42,998 nt of DNA from Candidatus Zixiibacteriota bacterium (GCA_023138975.1 JAGLON010000006.1:1-42998), one strand, 5' to 3'. Numbered from the stretch's first letter, positions 22,453 through 32,385 are shown. Translations and numbers: made by a program. Notes: a model not told the origin generated them from the letters alone.

Positions 22453-24361
22453 TGGTCCTAGCCTTAAGTGCTTGAATGGTTGCTACAAATGGTTGTGGCA
22501 TTTTCTCAGCAAGTTCTGAATCTAAAGCTACCTTCTGCGCAAGAGTTCTCATATATAGCGTCTTGTTTTTCTTCAACTTTGTCTTGAGGTCTTCGACACT
22601 ACAACTACTTGCTTCAGGAATGCCATATTCTTTCAATATCTTGCGCAATAGAGCTTCATGCCCATCACTCAAGAGTTGTTCTTCAAGATTATTTGGTGGA
22701 GTTAAAGTCTTAAAATGGTTATCAAAATCATCCGCGCAGTACCCTCGCTTTAATAGCTGTTTTCTGAAGTCTCCACTTCCGCTATCACCATCAACTATCA
22801 TTTTCCATGGAATGCCGAATGCATCGGCTAATGCAGGATAAATTCCAGCACTGCCATTATTTTGGAAGTCTATGACTGAGATGCCATGCTGATCCAAGTC
22901 ATAGTCAAATGCCTGCCCTAATGCGTGAACGAGCAAATACTCTGTGACTCCTTCCACAAGAATCCACTCACGAGCAAAGAATATCTCACCACGTAGACGC
23001 CTGCCAAGAAAGGAAAGCTCCTGTTCGTCAATTGCAGATATGAGTACTCGACAAGAGTGTCTAAACTCTTCAACCTTGGCTTTCATGGATGAAGCTTCAC
23101 TACTCTTACTCCAACAATTTGCCAGAGCTTTTCCAGTTTTCTCATCAAACCAATCATTTGCCGCTACACAGCCAGTAAGTTCATCTCTTGTGAATTTGGC
23201 CAGTGCTTTCCCTTTCACAAGATTCGCAACTTCAGTAGTCCATGGTAGCTCTGACACCAGTTTCTTGTTAAGAAAGGCTATCGTAGACGAGTCTTGTTCG
23301 AACCGAACAATCCGTAAATTGTGAAGAGGGACATTTTGGACAAAGTAGGGCGAATGTGTAGTCACCAGTTTCTGTCCTGGCATCCGTGATATTCTATCCC
23401 AGAGTGTACGGGCAGCTTGTGGGTGAAGGTGAGCTTCTGGTTCTTCTATGGCAAAGATTGGCTCTGCACCTTCTGCACCTTCGGATAACTTTTGTGTTAC
23501 TGCCGCCTGAGATAGAAAGATAACGGAAAGACTTTGTAGTCCCTGACCATGATGATCCAGTGCGAGCCACGGTTGGATGTTCTCATTTTTCAAAAGGACT
23601 CCTGCTCGCCCCAGTAAGTCCCATATATCAATAGGTGACATTCGAAGTTTCGCCGAACCGGGTGTATCACCAGCCGCGATTTCAGTTGCTCGTCCAATTG
23701 TGTCAGATATCTCCTTAAATCTTGAGTCTGCTTCAAGAAGTTTATCGTCTAAAGCATCTAGCGCAATCTTTACTTCTTCTTCTAATTCTACAGGGATATT
23801 TATCGACTTAAGAAGACCTCCCCAATGGCGAGAACGTACTCCAAATTCGTCGTTGGCATCTCTTAACGCACCGAGCCAAAAAAACAATAAGTAGTCAAAC
23901 AAACGTGTAAGGTTCATTGACCGACCTCTGGGCGGTAACGGTTGCCCGCTTGAATCCAAGAAGACCCAGCTCGGTTCAAAGCTTTTCTTGGATTCGTTCC
24001 ATATGTAGCTCACATTAAAGGCAATTCTATTTAGATCATTTGGCATTATTGCCATAATGTCATTTAGATCAGTGACCATTTCAGTTGGCCAGTTTCCAAC
24101 ACTTGGCTCGTCTAGGACAATGTCAATCTTGACAGGCTGGGCGGTTCTAGGGTCAGTCTCATCATCTGACCTATGTACATCAGCCTCTGTAAAGCCTGTT
24201 CCTCTTTGCCCCCAGCGTCGAGACAAAGAAATGCGAACTGCCTCAAGAATCGCAGATTTACCAGAATTGTTAGGACCTATAAATACAGTTGTATCTTCAA
24301 GAGATACATCCAAAGAATTAATTGACCGAAAATTCTCAATATGTAGTTTAGTTATCCTCAT
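22445..24361 (-). CDS. gajA: OLD-family ATP-dependent nuclease, Gabija GajA-like
   Basis: The 638-residue protein combines an ABC/SMC-like ATPase with a TOPRIM nuclease. Walker A is GPNNSGKS (29-36), the signature HGQGLQSLS (271-279), Walker B FAIEEPEAHLHP (303-314), and a THSPYF switch follows. The TOPRIM part shows ILVEGVTEYL (Glu470) and MIVDGDSGSG (Asp524, Asp526). GajA is a sequence-specific nicking nuclease held in check by nucleotides and released during phage replication. The product is longer than the described GajA (about 578 residues), with extra sequence around residues 365-455. A GGAG site precedes the ATG. It lies 68 bases after hsdR in the same orientation. Confidence 0.83.
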   Translation of the reverse strand: MRITKLHIENFRSINSLDVSLEDTTVFIGPNNSGKSAILEAVRISLSRRWGQRGTGFTEADVHRSDDETDPRTAQPVKIDIVLDEPSVGNWPTEMVTDLNDIMAIMPNDLNRIAFNVSYIWNESKKSFEPSWVFLDSSGQPLPPRGRSMNLTRLFDYLLFFWLGALRDANDEFGVRSRHWGGLLKSINIPVELEEEVKIALDALDDKLLEADSRFKEISDTIGRATEIAAGDTPGSAKLRMSPIDIWDLLGRAGVLLKNENIQPWLALDHHGQGLQSLSVIFLSQAAVTQKLSEGAEGAEPIFAIEEPEAHLHPQAARTLWDRISRMPGQKLVTTHSPYFVQNVPLHNLRIVRFEQDSSTIAFLNKKLVSELPWTTEVANLVKGKALAKFTRDELTGCVAANDWFDEKTGKALANCWSKSSEASSMKAKVEEFRHSCRVLISAIDEQELSFLGRRLRGEIFFAREWILVEGVTEYLLVHALGQAFDYDLDQHGISVIDFQNNGSAGIYPALADAFGIPWKMIVDGDSGSGDFRKQLLKRGYCADDFDNHFKTLTPPNNLEEQLLSDGHEALLRKILKEYGIPEASSCSVEDLKTKLKKNKTLYMRTLAQKVALDSELAEKMPQPFVATIQALKARTND

Positions 24362-24429
24362 ATACTATCTCCGTTCACAGAGACCATGCCGTCGTTTTCA
24401 ACCCGTCATCATACACTTTCGCATTCATC

Positions 24430-27360
24430 CTACTGCAATTTATCAAACACTTCTTCAAACATCTTCTCTTTGATAAAGCTACCAAACTCGGCATTCTCGA
24501 CTATCTTTTTATAGATATCAAAATTGGATTCAACCATGCCATGAAGCTGAGCCTCAAATATGTGACTAAATATGAGCTTCAGAGCCTCCTTGGTATTCGT
24601 CTTCGCACTCTGATTCAGAGTTTCGTTTCCGGCCAATCGGGTTTCAAGCTCTGCAAAGAAGACCTTATCTCCATCAGTGAAGTCAGTTCCAAATCGCTTG
24701 TTCACTTCCTCAATTATCAGAGACAGAAATTCCTTTTCGTTAGCTCCTCGACCAGTACCAAGTCCATCAATCGGTTTCAGTTCTCCGGTAGCCTCTACCA
24801 ATTCAATACTACCGCTTGAAATTTGCTGGATGCGGTAAGTATCCATATTGACGTTTTCTGTAATTTCAATAGGAAGTCGTTCTTTGTCAGACGGAAACTT
24901 CCGGTTGAGCATTCTCAAATACGCATATAGTTTTTCAAGGTTTACGTCCTTGAAAGACACGATCTGTGATAGGAAGGCGTACAAGCGAATGTAGTTCTTA
25001 ATCTGGTCGCGAAGCTCCAGTCGTTCTGGCTTCTCCAGTTCGACATACGCTTCGACAATAGGGTCCAATAGCGGATGCAGTTTCTCCTGCGTGGCTCCCT
25101 TTCTGAAGAATACGGAGCCAAACGAATTAACATCATCTTTGGTAAACAGCCCAACATCATAGATAGTCCGCTCAAGATCATATAGTTTGTTGGGGTCAGT
25201 GGCTTTTGTGAGCACAGTCCTGTCATAGTATGGTTGGAATGCCTTTTGGATTTCATCCTCATTGTTGGCAAAGTCCAGAACCATCGTTTCTTCTTTGTCA
25301 TTACGGGTTCGATTGAGGCGACTCAGTGTCTGCACCGCCATCACGCCACCAAGTTTCTTATCGACATACATCGTATGCAAAAATGGTTGATCAAAACCCG
25401 TCTGGAACTTGTTGGCTACAATAAGGAACTTATACTCCGGTAGCTTGAATGTTTCGGCAGTCAGCTTGTCACTGCGGAGCTTGTTCATGCCAGCTTCTGT
25501 ATATTCCTGACCAGAATCATTGACCGTTCCTGAAAAGGCTACCAGTGTTTTGATCGGATATTTGTTCTTTCTTATGTATGCATCGAGTGCCAGCTTGTAC
25601 CGCACTGCATGTAAACGGGATCGAGTAACCAACATCGCCTTTGCGTATCCATCTATTTGCCGAACAACGTTAGACAGAAAATGCTCTACTATCAGGTTGG
25701 TTTTGGTATCAATGGCGTGTTCATGTAGTTCGACATACGACTTCAGAAGAGCGACTCCCTTCTTCTTCTCGTATTGAGGGTCATCCTCAATTTTCTTGGC
25801 AAGATTGAAGTAGGTTTGGAAAGTCGTGTAATTCTTCAATACATCAAGTATGAAGTTTTCATCAATTGCCTGTCGCATTGAATACAAGTGGAATGGCGCA
25901 AACGAGCCATCATCTCGCTTAGCTCCAAACAACTCCATTGTTTTTTCTTTCGGAGTTGCGGTAAATGCAAAGAAACTGATGTTCTTGGGTCTGCCTCGAC
26001 TCTCAAGCTCCTTAAGAACAATTTCTTCATCAGTTAATTCCTCTTCCGTCTGATTCTCAAACTCCGCGTCTTCAAGCGATCCCAGTGTCTTTTTCAGACT
26101 CTTGGTGCTTTCGCCACTCTGCGAAGAGTGGGCTTCATCAATAATCACTGCAAATCTATTATCCGATTGCTGTGCTATTTCGTTTACTATGAATGGAAAT
26201 TTCTGGAGAGTAGAAACTATTATCTTTTTCCCAGACTCCAATGCTTCCTTTAGTTGAGCAGAGCCTTGATCAATAGCCGCAACAACACCGGCTGTCTGCT
26301 CAAACTGCTGGATTTCATCTCTCAATTGTTTGTCAATTACTCTTCGGTCAGAGATAACTATAGCAGAATCGAATATCTTGTTATTGGAACCATCATGTAA
26401 ACTCGACAACCGATGCGCCAACCATGAAATAGTTTTGGTTTTGCCTGAACCGGCACTATGCTGGATCAAGTAGCTTTGACCAACACCATTTTCTTTCGCA
26501 TGGGTGACAATCTTTCTGACAGCGTCAAGCTGGTGATAGCGAGGGAAGATGAGGGTTTGCTTTTGCTTTTCTTCACCCTTCTCATTAGTGATCGTTTCAG
26601 TAGATACCAGCATGAATTCAGAAATTATCTGCAAGAGACTGTCTTTCTGCAAAACCTCTTCCCATAAGTATGCACTCTTGAAGCCGCTCTTGTTTACAGG
26701 ATTACCCGCACCACCCTCTACACCTTTGTTGAATGGCAGAAAGAAAGTATCTTTATGTGCCAGCTTGGTTGTCATATAGACAAGGTCGTTGTCAACAGCG
26801 AAGTGAACCAAACATCGCTTGAACTTGAACAATGGTTCACGCGGATCGCGGTCGCGCCGGTACTGTATTACAGCATGTTGAACATCCTGATTGGTTAATC
26901 GGTTCTTGAGTTCCAATGTGATAATTGGAATGCCGTTCAAAAATAGAACGGTATCTAAAGACTTCTCATTCTTCGCACTGAATTTCACTTGTCTTGCTAT
27001 CGAAAAGATATTGCTTTCGTATAGGCGAGCATGATCGGGATTCATGGTACTTTCAGGCGCGAAGTACACTAACTCGAATCGGGAGCCATAATCGCTGACT
27101 CCTTTGCGCAGAACATCAAGAACTCCACGCTTCTCAATCTCCTGTGTTAGACGATATACAAAGTTGGCCGTGACGTTATTGCCGTGCTGTTGTTTAAGCT
27201 TCTCCCATTCTTTCGGCTGGGTAGCACTGATGAATTCAACAAGAAGCTCTTCATCAAGGCAGGAACCAGCATTATAGTGCTTTGGCCTACGTTGCCGATA
27301 CCCTGAATCAGCTAATACTTGTTCAATATGTGATTCGAATGATTTTTCTGAAATATCCAT
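24430..27360 (-). CDS. hsdR: Type I restriction enzyme R subunit
   Basis: The 976-residue motor and nuclease subunit has a PD-(D/E)xK nuclease domain (SLDTVLFLNGIPIITLELKN, with Asp136, Glu150 and Lys152) and superfamily 2 translocase motifs: AGSGKT (303-308), DEAH (408-411) followed by SSQSG, FFAFTATP, and FQTGFDQPFLHTMYVDKKL...QTLSRLNR. Length and motif order are those of HsdR. With HsdM and HsdS it translocates unmethylated DNA and cuts at a distance. It follows hsdS after 111 bases. The frame is intact and no key residue is missing, so it should be active. Confidence 0.95.
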   Translation of the reverse strand: MDISEKSFESHIEQVLADSGYRQRRPKHYNAGSCLDEELLVEFISATQPKEWEKLKQQHGNNVTANFVYRLTQEIEKRGVLDVLRKGVSDYGSRFELVYFAPESTMNPDHARLYESNIFSIARQVKFSAKNEKSLDTVLFLNGIPIITLELKNRLTNQDVQHAVIQYRRDRDPREPLFKFKRCLVHFAVDNDLVYMTTKLAHKDTFFLPFNKGVEGGAGNPVNKSGFKSAYLWEEVLQKDSLLQIISEFMLVSTETITNEKGEEKQKQTLIFPRYHQLDAVRKIVTHAKENGVGQSYLIQHSAGSGKTKTISWLAHRLSSLHDGSNNKIFDSAIVISDRRVIDKQLRDEIQQFEQTAGVVAAIDQGSAQLKEALESGKKIIVSTLQKFPFIVNEIAQQSDNRFAVIIDEAHSSQSGESTKSLKKTLGSLEDAEFENQTEEELTDEEIVLKELESRGRPKNISFFAFTATPKEKTMELFGAKRDDGSFAPFHLYSMRQAIDENFILDVLKNYTTFQTYFNLAKKIEDDPQYEKKKGVALLKSYVELHEHAIDTKTNLIVEHFLSNVVRQIDGYAKAMLVTRSRLHAVRYKLALDAYIRKNKYPIKTLVAFSGTVNDSGQEYTEAGMNKLRSDKLTAETFKLPEYKFLIVANKFQTGFDQPFLHTMYVDKKLGGVMAVQTLSRLNRTRNDKEETMVLDFANNEDEIQKAFQPYYDRTVLTKATDPNKLYDLERTIYDVGLFTKDDVNSFGSVFFRKGATQEKLHPLLDPIVEAYVELEKPERLELRDQIKNYIRLYAFLSQIVSFKDVNLEKLYAYLRMLNRKFPSDKERLPIEITENVNMDTYRIQQISSGSIELVEATGELKPIDGLGTGRGANEKEFLSLIIEEVNKRFGTDFTDGDKVFFAELETRLAGNETLNQSAKTNTKEALKLIFSHIFEAQLHGMVESNFDIYKKIVENAEFGSFIKEKMFEEVFDKLQ

Positions 27361-27471
27361 AGTTACTCAAATTCTACCATGTTTAGTTACAATTCGCATC
27401 GCCCCACTATTATTCAACGTCTGATAGGCATTGGCAGAGTTCCTGTATGTAATGGTTACGTTAGCCATTGC

Positions 27472-28821
27472 TCAGGAATTCCTCACATCAATCTTCCCTG
27501 TCACTGCACTTGTAATCAACGCTTGCTTGTACTCCCTAAGCTTCCATACCTGACTCTTCACCTTAGTAACGATGCTATCAATCTTGGTAGTTTCTCGGTC
27601 AAGGAATTCGGCTATTAGCGTCTGTTCAGGTTGAGCCGGGATTGTAAGTGAAACTGATTCCAGTTTCGTTTTACCCAACTCCATAAATGTTGCGCCTTGC
27701 CCCAATGACCGAAGTTCTGTCTTCAAGATATCAAGCAGATAGTAATAGTACCGTTTATCAACCTCTAATTTTCCGAAAACGAGACCGCGACACCCCTGAT
27801 TCATACATAATTTGCTTCTCGCAACTCCCATATGCCCAATAGGAGCCCTTGTCGAAAGAATAATGCTCTCTGGAGGTACAAGGGTTGTTGCGCAACTATT
27901 ATATCCTTCAGTTGTGATTTGTCTTGCTGTTTCTTCTATGTACGATCCGTTCAACTTGCCAAGATCATCTGGTGTAGCCCATGGGATGTCACCACTCCAA
28001 TACTCCTCAACGCTACTCTTTGGAGTTGCACCATTTACAACTCGGAATATGTATTTCAGTCTTTTTAGCTGCCAATCTTTAGGAATGTCACCCAGATAAT
28101 CAATACCGGAATGCTTGAGTTTGGCGTTTGGGTCGAGGCCTTTAGTGACAGCTTGAGTGATAAGGGCCTGACGCTTTTCTTTCAGTAGCTTGATTAGTTT
28201 CTGCTTCCTATCGATCACATCGTCAATCAACGCCGTCTTCCGATCAAGGTATGTGCTTATTTGGCCTTGTTCTTCTAAGCTCGGTATTCCAAGCTCAAAG
28301 TCCTTTATGAAGTTCTCTGGTACTCTTTTTTGACCAGCCGCCCCTTTCATATTGGCCTCGCCCAGTCTTCTGAAAGGCCAAGTATTTGTCATCAAATGGA
28401 GATACTTCGCTTCGATTCCTCTTGGCCTGAGAACGTGAAACTCAGTTGTTCCGAAACCCACACCGTTGTTTAGCCCTGCCATCAATGCCCCTTTACCATT
28501 CTCAAAACAGGGAGTAATCTTCGCGATTACAATATCGCCATCTACGAAGTAAGTGTATCCGTCTCTTACTTCCTCCAAGGCCTTGATTTGATCCAAATTA
28601 ACCACACCATCTTCTGAAACTGACTCCATTGGTATGAAGCTAATTTCAAAGTCAGAAGGCATCGACTGAACTGCTGATTTGGAAGGGTTTGATTTGATTA
28701 AAAATCTCAGACGCTTAAGATGCCACTCTTTAGGTATATTTCCCAGCCAATCAATACCCGACGGTTTGTATGCTGGATACTTCTTGTACTTAGCTTCAAT
28801 TTGTTGGGCTTTGTTGCTCAT
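27472..28821 (-). CDS. hsdS: Type I restriction enzyme specificity subunit
   Basis: The 449-residue subunit has two target-recognition domains. Each is introduced by a repeat: YKPSGIDWLGNIPKEWHLKRLRF (about 18-40) and LKHSGIDYLGDIPKDWQLKRLKY (about 235-257). Each ends in a conserved helix (EQGQISTYLDRKTALIDDVIDRKQKLIKLLKEKRQALI near 184-221, and EQTLIAEFLDRETTKIDSIVTKV... near the C-terminus) that sets spacing between the half sites. It overlaps hsdM by four bases (ATGA). The recognition sequence cannot be read from the protein by eye. The repeats are the usual points where hsdS genes exchange domains. Confidence 0.93.
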   Translation of the reverse strand: MSNKAQQIEAKYKKYPAYKPSGIDWLGNIPKEWHLKRLRFLIKSNPSKSAVQSMPSDFEISFIPMESVSEDGVVNLDQIKALEEVRDGYTYFVDGDIVIAKITPCFENGKGALMAGLNNGVGFGTTEFHVLRPRGIEAKYLHLMTNTWPFRRLGEANMKGAAGQKRVPENFIKDFELGIPSLEEQGQISTYLDRKTALIDDVIDRKQKLIKLLKEKRQALITQAVTKGLDPNAKLKHSGIDYLGDIPKDWQLKRLKYIFRVVNGATPKSSVEEYWSGDIPWATPDDLGKLNGSYIEETARQITTEGYNSCATTLVPPESIILSTRAPIGHMGVARSKLCMNQGCRGLVFGKLEVDKRYYYYLLDILKTELRSLGQGATFMELGKTKLESVSLTIPAQPEQTLIAEFLDRETTKIDSIVTKVKSQVWKLREYKQALITSAVTGKIDVRNS

Positions 28822-30848
28822 AAGTCCTTTAGCATCCCCGCTATTTCACCCTCAAGAATCTTGATTTCGCTATTTATATCTTCCAGTGGGCGCAGAGGTT
28901 TGTATTCATAGAAATAGCGAGTGAAACTGATCTCATAACCGATTTTGCCAATCTCACCATCCTTGTGGTCACGGTACTTCTTGTCCTGGCTGATCCATGC
29001 GTCCGGCACGTGGGGAATAACCTCACGTTTGAAATACTCATTAATGTCCTCGCCGAGAGGAACGCTCTCATAGTCACGCAGTTCGGTATCCGGCTCCGGA
29101 TTGCCCTTCTTGTCTGTAATGATGTCTGCTGTTTCATCCCGCTCAGAGAGACCTTTCAGAATTGCTTTCTTGAGTGGTGAATCAAGTTTCAGTTTAGCCT
29201 TATCGAATGCAGTAATGACAACTTCCACAAATGCGTCACGGTTCTTATAGAGCTTGTCGCCAATACTGCCGATTGTTTTGATAATCTTTATCTGCAATGC
29301 AAGACCAAGCTTTTCATCTTCCGCCTTCTTAAGAGGATCACGTTTCTTGCTCTTGGCCAGATTCTTAAACGCCGTCTCTGCCTGAAGTCTTTCGATTCTT
29401 TCTTCATTGGCCTGAAAGTTGAGCTTTAGTGGACGCTCAACGGTAATCTTGCGGTAGCCAAAAAACTCGTTTGGATGATCCTGAACCAGCTTACTCCCGT
29501 CACCATTGAGAAACAGCTTTGTAAGTTCCTTAATCTGTTCTGGCGTTATGTAGTTTCGCTTATCACCAAGACTCTTGCGCATTTTGGCGTAACTATTAAC
29601 CGCATTGATTAGCTTCACCTTCCCTTTGTGGTGAGGGCTCTTCTTGTTCGAGAGTATCCAAATATAGGTGTAGATACCTGTGTTATAGAATAGCTGATTT
29701 GGTAAGGCAATAATTGCCTCAAGCCAGTCTTCCTCAATAATCCATCGACGGATTTCGCTTTCACCACTGCCGGCATCGCCGGTAAACAGGGGTGAGCCAT
29801 TCATAACGATAGCAATGCGACTGCCTCCATTGCGGGGCTTCATTTTGGCAAGCATTATCTGAAGAAACAGTAATTGTCCGTCGCTGATACGAGGCAGTCC
29901 GGCTCCGAAGTTACCTTTGAATGCGAGTTCAGCCTCTTTGCGAATTTCTTTTTGATCCTTTTTCCATTCCTTGCCATAGGGAGGATTGGATAGCATGTAA
30001 TCGAATTTGACTCCGTGAAGCTCATCTCTTGAAAGAGTTGAGCCAAACTTGATATTCTCGGCGTTCTCTCCCTTGAGTAAGAGGTCTGACTTGGCGATAG
30101 CGAAAGTTTCCGGATTTACTTCCTGTCCAAATAGTTCAATTTGAGCTGTCTCGTTGACACTCTTGAGAATCCATTTTTTTGCTTCCGTAAGCATACCGCC
30201 ACTTCCGCAAGCTGGGTCGTAAACGGTTTTGATAATGCGCTTCTTTTTCAGAATATCCAAATCAGGGGCAAAAAGTATGTTTACCATCATTTGGATAATC
30301 TCGCGCGGTGTGAAGTGTTCCCCTGGATTCTCATTTGAGGCTTCATTGAATCTACGGATTAACTCTTCGAAAAGATATCCCATAGCAAGATTGCTGACTA
30401 TGTCGGGGTGAAGATCAACATTGCTAAATTTCTCGATAACCTGATAAGTCAGGTTGGCATCTTCGAGCGCGTCAATTTGGGTGTTAAACTTAAATTTCTC
30501 TATGATCTCCCGCATTGATGGGCTGTAAGCATTGATGTATAGGCGAAGATTCTTTCCGATATTCTTGGGATCATCAAGGAGTTTCTCGAAATCATATTTC
30601 GAAGTATTGTAGAAACCATAACCGCTTGCCTTTTTCAAGAGACCATCCATCTCCTGTAGTTTGCCCTTGTACTGCTTGTGTTTCTTGAGAACATCCGATT
30701 TTGTCTTCTTAAGAGCACAGTCCAGACGGCGCAGAACAGTCAGAGGTAATATGACATCTGGGTGTTTTGACCGCTTGAAGTCATCGCGAAGCAAATTGGC
30801 GATGCTCCAGATAAAGCCTACCGTGTGTTGGTGATTAGCTTGGTTCAT
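28818..30848 (-). CDS. hsdM: Type I restriction-modification N6-adenine methyltransferase
   Basis: The 676-residue methyltransferase has an N-terminal HsdM helical domain (residues 9-150), the FTPRE segment (179-183), SAM-binding DPACGSGGM (211-219) and catalytic NPPYG (288-292). A long C-terminal extension (about 490-676) ends in VPDAWISQDKKYRDHKDGEIGKIGYEISFTRYFYEYKPLRPLEDINSEI. Two HsdM and one HsdS form the methylase that marks host DNA. It starts two bases after the Xre regulator gene and has a poor ribosome site, so its translation probably depends on coupling, which would let the regulator gene set methylase supply. Confidence 0.95.
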   Translation of the reverse strand: MNQANHQHTVGFIWSIANLLRDDFKRSKHPDVILPLTVLRRLDCALKKTKSDVLKKHKQYKGKLQEMDGLLKKASGYGFYNTSKYDFEKLLDDPKNIGKNLRLYINAYSPSMREIIEKFKFNTQIDALEDANLTYQVIEKFSNVDLHPDIVSNLAMGYLFEELIRRFNEASNENPGEHFTPREIIQMMVNILFAPDLDILKKKRIIKTVYDPACGSGGMLTEAKKWILKSVNETAQIELFGQEVNPETFAIAKSDLLLKGENAENIKFGSTLSRDELHGVKFDYMLSNPPYGKEWKKDQKEIRKEAELAFKGNFGAGLPRISDGQLLFLQIMLAKMKPRNGGSRIAIVMNGSPLFTGDAGSGESEIRRWIIEEDWLEAIIALPNQLFYNTGIYTYIWILSNKKSPHHKGKVKLINAVNSYAKMRKSLGDKRNYITPEQIKELTKLFLNGDGSKLVQDHPNEFFGYRKITVERPLKLNFQANEERIERLQAETAFKNLAKSKKRDPLKKAEDEKLGLALQIKIIKTIGSIGDKLYKNRDAFVEVVITAFDKAKLKLDSPLKKAILKGLSERDETADIITDKKGNPEPDTELRDYESVPLGEDINEYFKREVIPHVPDAWISQDKKYRDHKDGEIGKIGYEISFTRYFYEYKPLRPLEDINSEIKILEGEIAGMLKDL

Positions 30849-30850
30849 AT

Positions 30851-31063
30851 TTATTTCTTCATTAAGTCATCAAGCGAAACGCTGAGAGCGTCAGCTATTT
30901 TCTTGACAGTATTTATTCTTGGATTGGGTGTCGCTCCAGTCTCGATTTTCGTCAAAGTATGGAGCGTAATATCAGCGAGCTTGGAGAGCCTGTCTTGTGA
31001 AACACCCAGCTTCTTTCGGTATTTCTTAACATTCTTAGCTAATGTAGGTAGTATCTTTGTCAT
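30851..31063 (-). CDS. Xre-family control protein of the restriction operon
   Basis: The 70-residue protein is essentially one Cro/CI-type helix-turn-helix domain (LAKNVKKYRKKLGVSQDRLSKLADITLHTLTKIETGATPNPRINTVKKIADALSVSLDDLMKK). It is the first gene of the operon, two bases ahead of hsdM. Its own start codon overlaps a palindrome (31063-31078) and a second palindrome overlaps the promoter's -10 region. This is the layout of an autoregulated control protein that times restriction after entry into a new host. Confidence 0.85.
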   Translation of the reverse strand: MTKILPTLAKNVKKYRKKLGVSQDRLSKLADITLHTLTKIETGATPNPRINTVKKIADALSVSLDDLMKK

Positions 31064-31078
31064 AGTAAACTTTTACTA
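31063..31078. promoter_or_regulatory. Candidate operator over the control-protein start codon
   Basis: TAGTAAA and TTTACTA are perfect arms around CT. The site begins within the ATG of the Xre gene, so a bound dimer would act as a roadblock to transcription. Confidence 0.5.
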
Positions 31079-31107
31079 CTATCGTTATCCCGCTATTTGT
31101 TTAAGCT

Positions 31108-31120
31108 ACTTATAATAAGT
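31108..31120. promoter_or_regulatory. Candidate operator overlapping the -10 element
   Basis: ACTTAT-A-ATAAGT is a perfect 13-base palindrome that shares bases 31118-31120 with the promoter's -10 hexamer. Occupancy would block RNA polymerase. Confidence 0.5.
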
Positions 31121-31146
31121 ATATAATAGTTAAATGCCTTTGTCAA
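31118..31146 (-). promoter_or_regulatory. Strong sigma-70-type promoter of the restriction/defence operon
   Basis: On the minus strand a perfect TTGACA (31141-31146) is followed after exactly 17 bases by TATACT (31118-31123). Transcription would begin near 31110, giving a leader of about 48 bases before the control gene. Confidence 0.75.
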
Positions 31147-31271
31147 AGAAAATTGGCAAGCTTGCGGATTATGGAGTGTGTGTCCCCTTTTGACATACAT
31201 CTCCAACCAATAGCATTCCACAGGACCGAACTATAGCTGTCAATTAAAGGGTAGTAGTCCGAAGACGCTGT

Positions 31272-32372
31272 CTATTGCTTCTTAGATTTCAAAGAGAGGT
31301 GGTTGACTGCGTTTGACAAATGACTCGGTGATAAATGTGAATAGATCATTGTCGTCTCGATATCAGAATGGCCCATGAGCTTCTGCACTGATGGAAGGTC
31401 GACTCCGGCCATGACAAGGTGGCTGGCGAAAGTGTGGCGGAGTGTGTGAACCTTGGTCATATCCTCAAGTCCAGCATCCTTTGCGATCTTAATCAGCTCG
31501 GTGCGAAGCATATTGTGTGATCTTCCGCCGTCAATTATCGCAAAGACATAATCCTTTTTGCCCGTTTTTTTTGCCTTCCGTTTGTGTTGCTCCAAGACAA
31601 TCAAAAGTTCATCGCTAATAGGAATTTCGCGCTCTCCTGTTTTCGGTTGCCAATCTGGTTTTCGACGGATCAGGATTAGGCGATTTCGGAAATCGACATC
31701 AGCCCAAAGCAGGTGCTCAAGTTCGGCCTTTCGCATACCAGTGCTCATAAATGTGAAATATACTGGATAGAGTTCCTTGGGACATGCTTCGAGGAATCGT
31801 TCGCATTCCTCTTGGGTCAGGAATCTCAGCGGTTTTTTGTCATCAACTTTCAGAGGTTTGACGTGCTTCATCGGGTTATCTTTGAGATAATCCCATTTGA
31901 TAGCCAGATTGAGCATTGTCTTTATGCCTTCCAGCTCGATATTTACAGTTCTGGCTCTGGCACCTTTTCTGGAATTGTCAGTACGGACATTCTTGCCGTT
32001 CGGGTTAACCCATTCGTCCCGACGGAAAGTCTTGTAGCCTTCGATTACTTCCGGAGAGAGCTGAGATATCATCAGAATGTCTTTTCGCTTCTCAGTCAGG
32101 AATCTGCGGAAGTGATCCGTTACCGCTTTGTATCTTTTGGTAGTTGATGCCCTGTGGTTGGTCCGGTTGTACTCGAGGAATTTCTGAATGAGAGATTCAA
32201 TCTTGATATCTTGCTTGGAGAAGCCAAGTTCATCCTTGATGATCTTGATTTCAATATCTTTGAGAGCGGCTTCGGCCATTCTTTTGGATGTACCTACTCT
32301 TTTTCTATACCGGCGACCTTTGAATTTATAGTCGACGTACCAGATATCTTTTCGATTGTAGATTCTCGCCAT
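31272..32372 (-). CDS. Tyrosine integrase of the ssrA island
   Basis: The 366-residue phage-type integrase has a small N-terminal arm-binding domain (IYNRKDIWYVDYKFKGRRYRKRVGTSK), a core-binding helical domain (about 55-165) and a catalytic domain with Arg214 (STGMRKAE), Lys244 (PKTGER), HTLRH (309-313), His335 (LMGHSD) and Tyr344 (TTMIYSHLS). The frame opens at 32393, but the ATG at 32372 gives the natural MARIYNRKDIWYVDYKFKG beginning. It lies about 110 bases from the ssrA 3' end, the usual place for an integrase that targets this site. Tandem arm-type repeats lie just upstream. All catalytic residues are present. Confidence 0.92.
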   Translation of the reverse strand: MARIYNRKDIWYVDYKFKGRRYRKRVGTSKRMAEAALKDIEIKIIKDELGFSKQDIKIESLIQKFLEYNRTNHRASTTKRYKAVTDHFRRFLTEKRKDILMISQLSPEVIEGYKTFRRDEWVNPNGKNVRTDNSRKGARARTVNIELEGIKTMLNLAIKWDYLKDNPMKHVKPLKVDDKKPLRFLTQEECERFLEACPKELYPVYFTFMSTGMRKAELEHLLWADVDFRNRLILIRRKPDWQPKTGEREIPISDELLIVLEQHKRKAKKTGKKDYVFAIIDGGRSHNMLRTELIKIAKDAGLEDMTKVHTLRHTFASHLVMAGVDLPSVQKLMGHSDIETTMIYSHLSPSHLSNAVNHLSLKSKKQ

Positions 32373-32385
32373 ATTCCCAAAAAAG

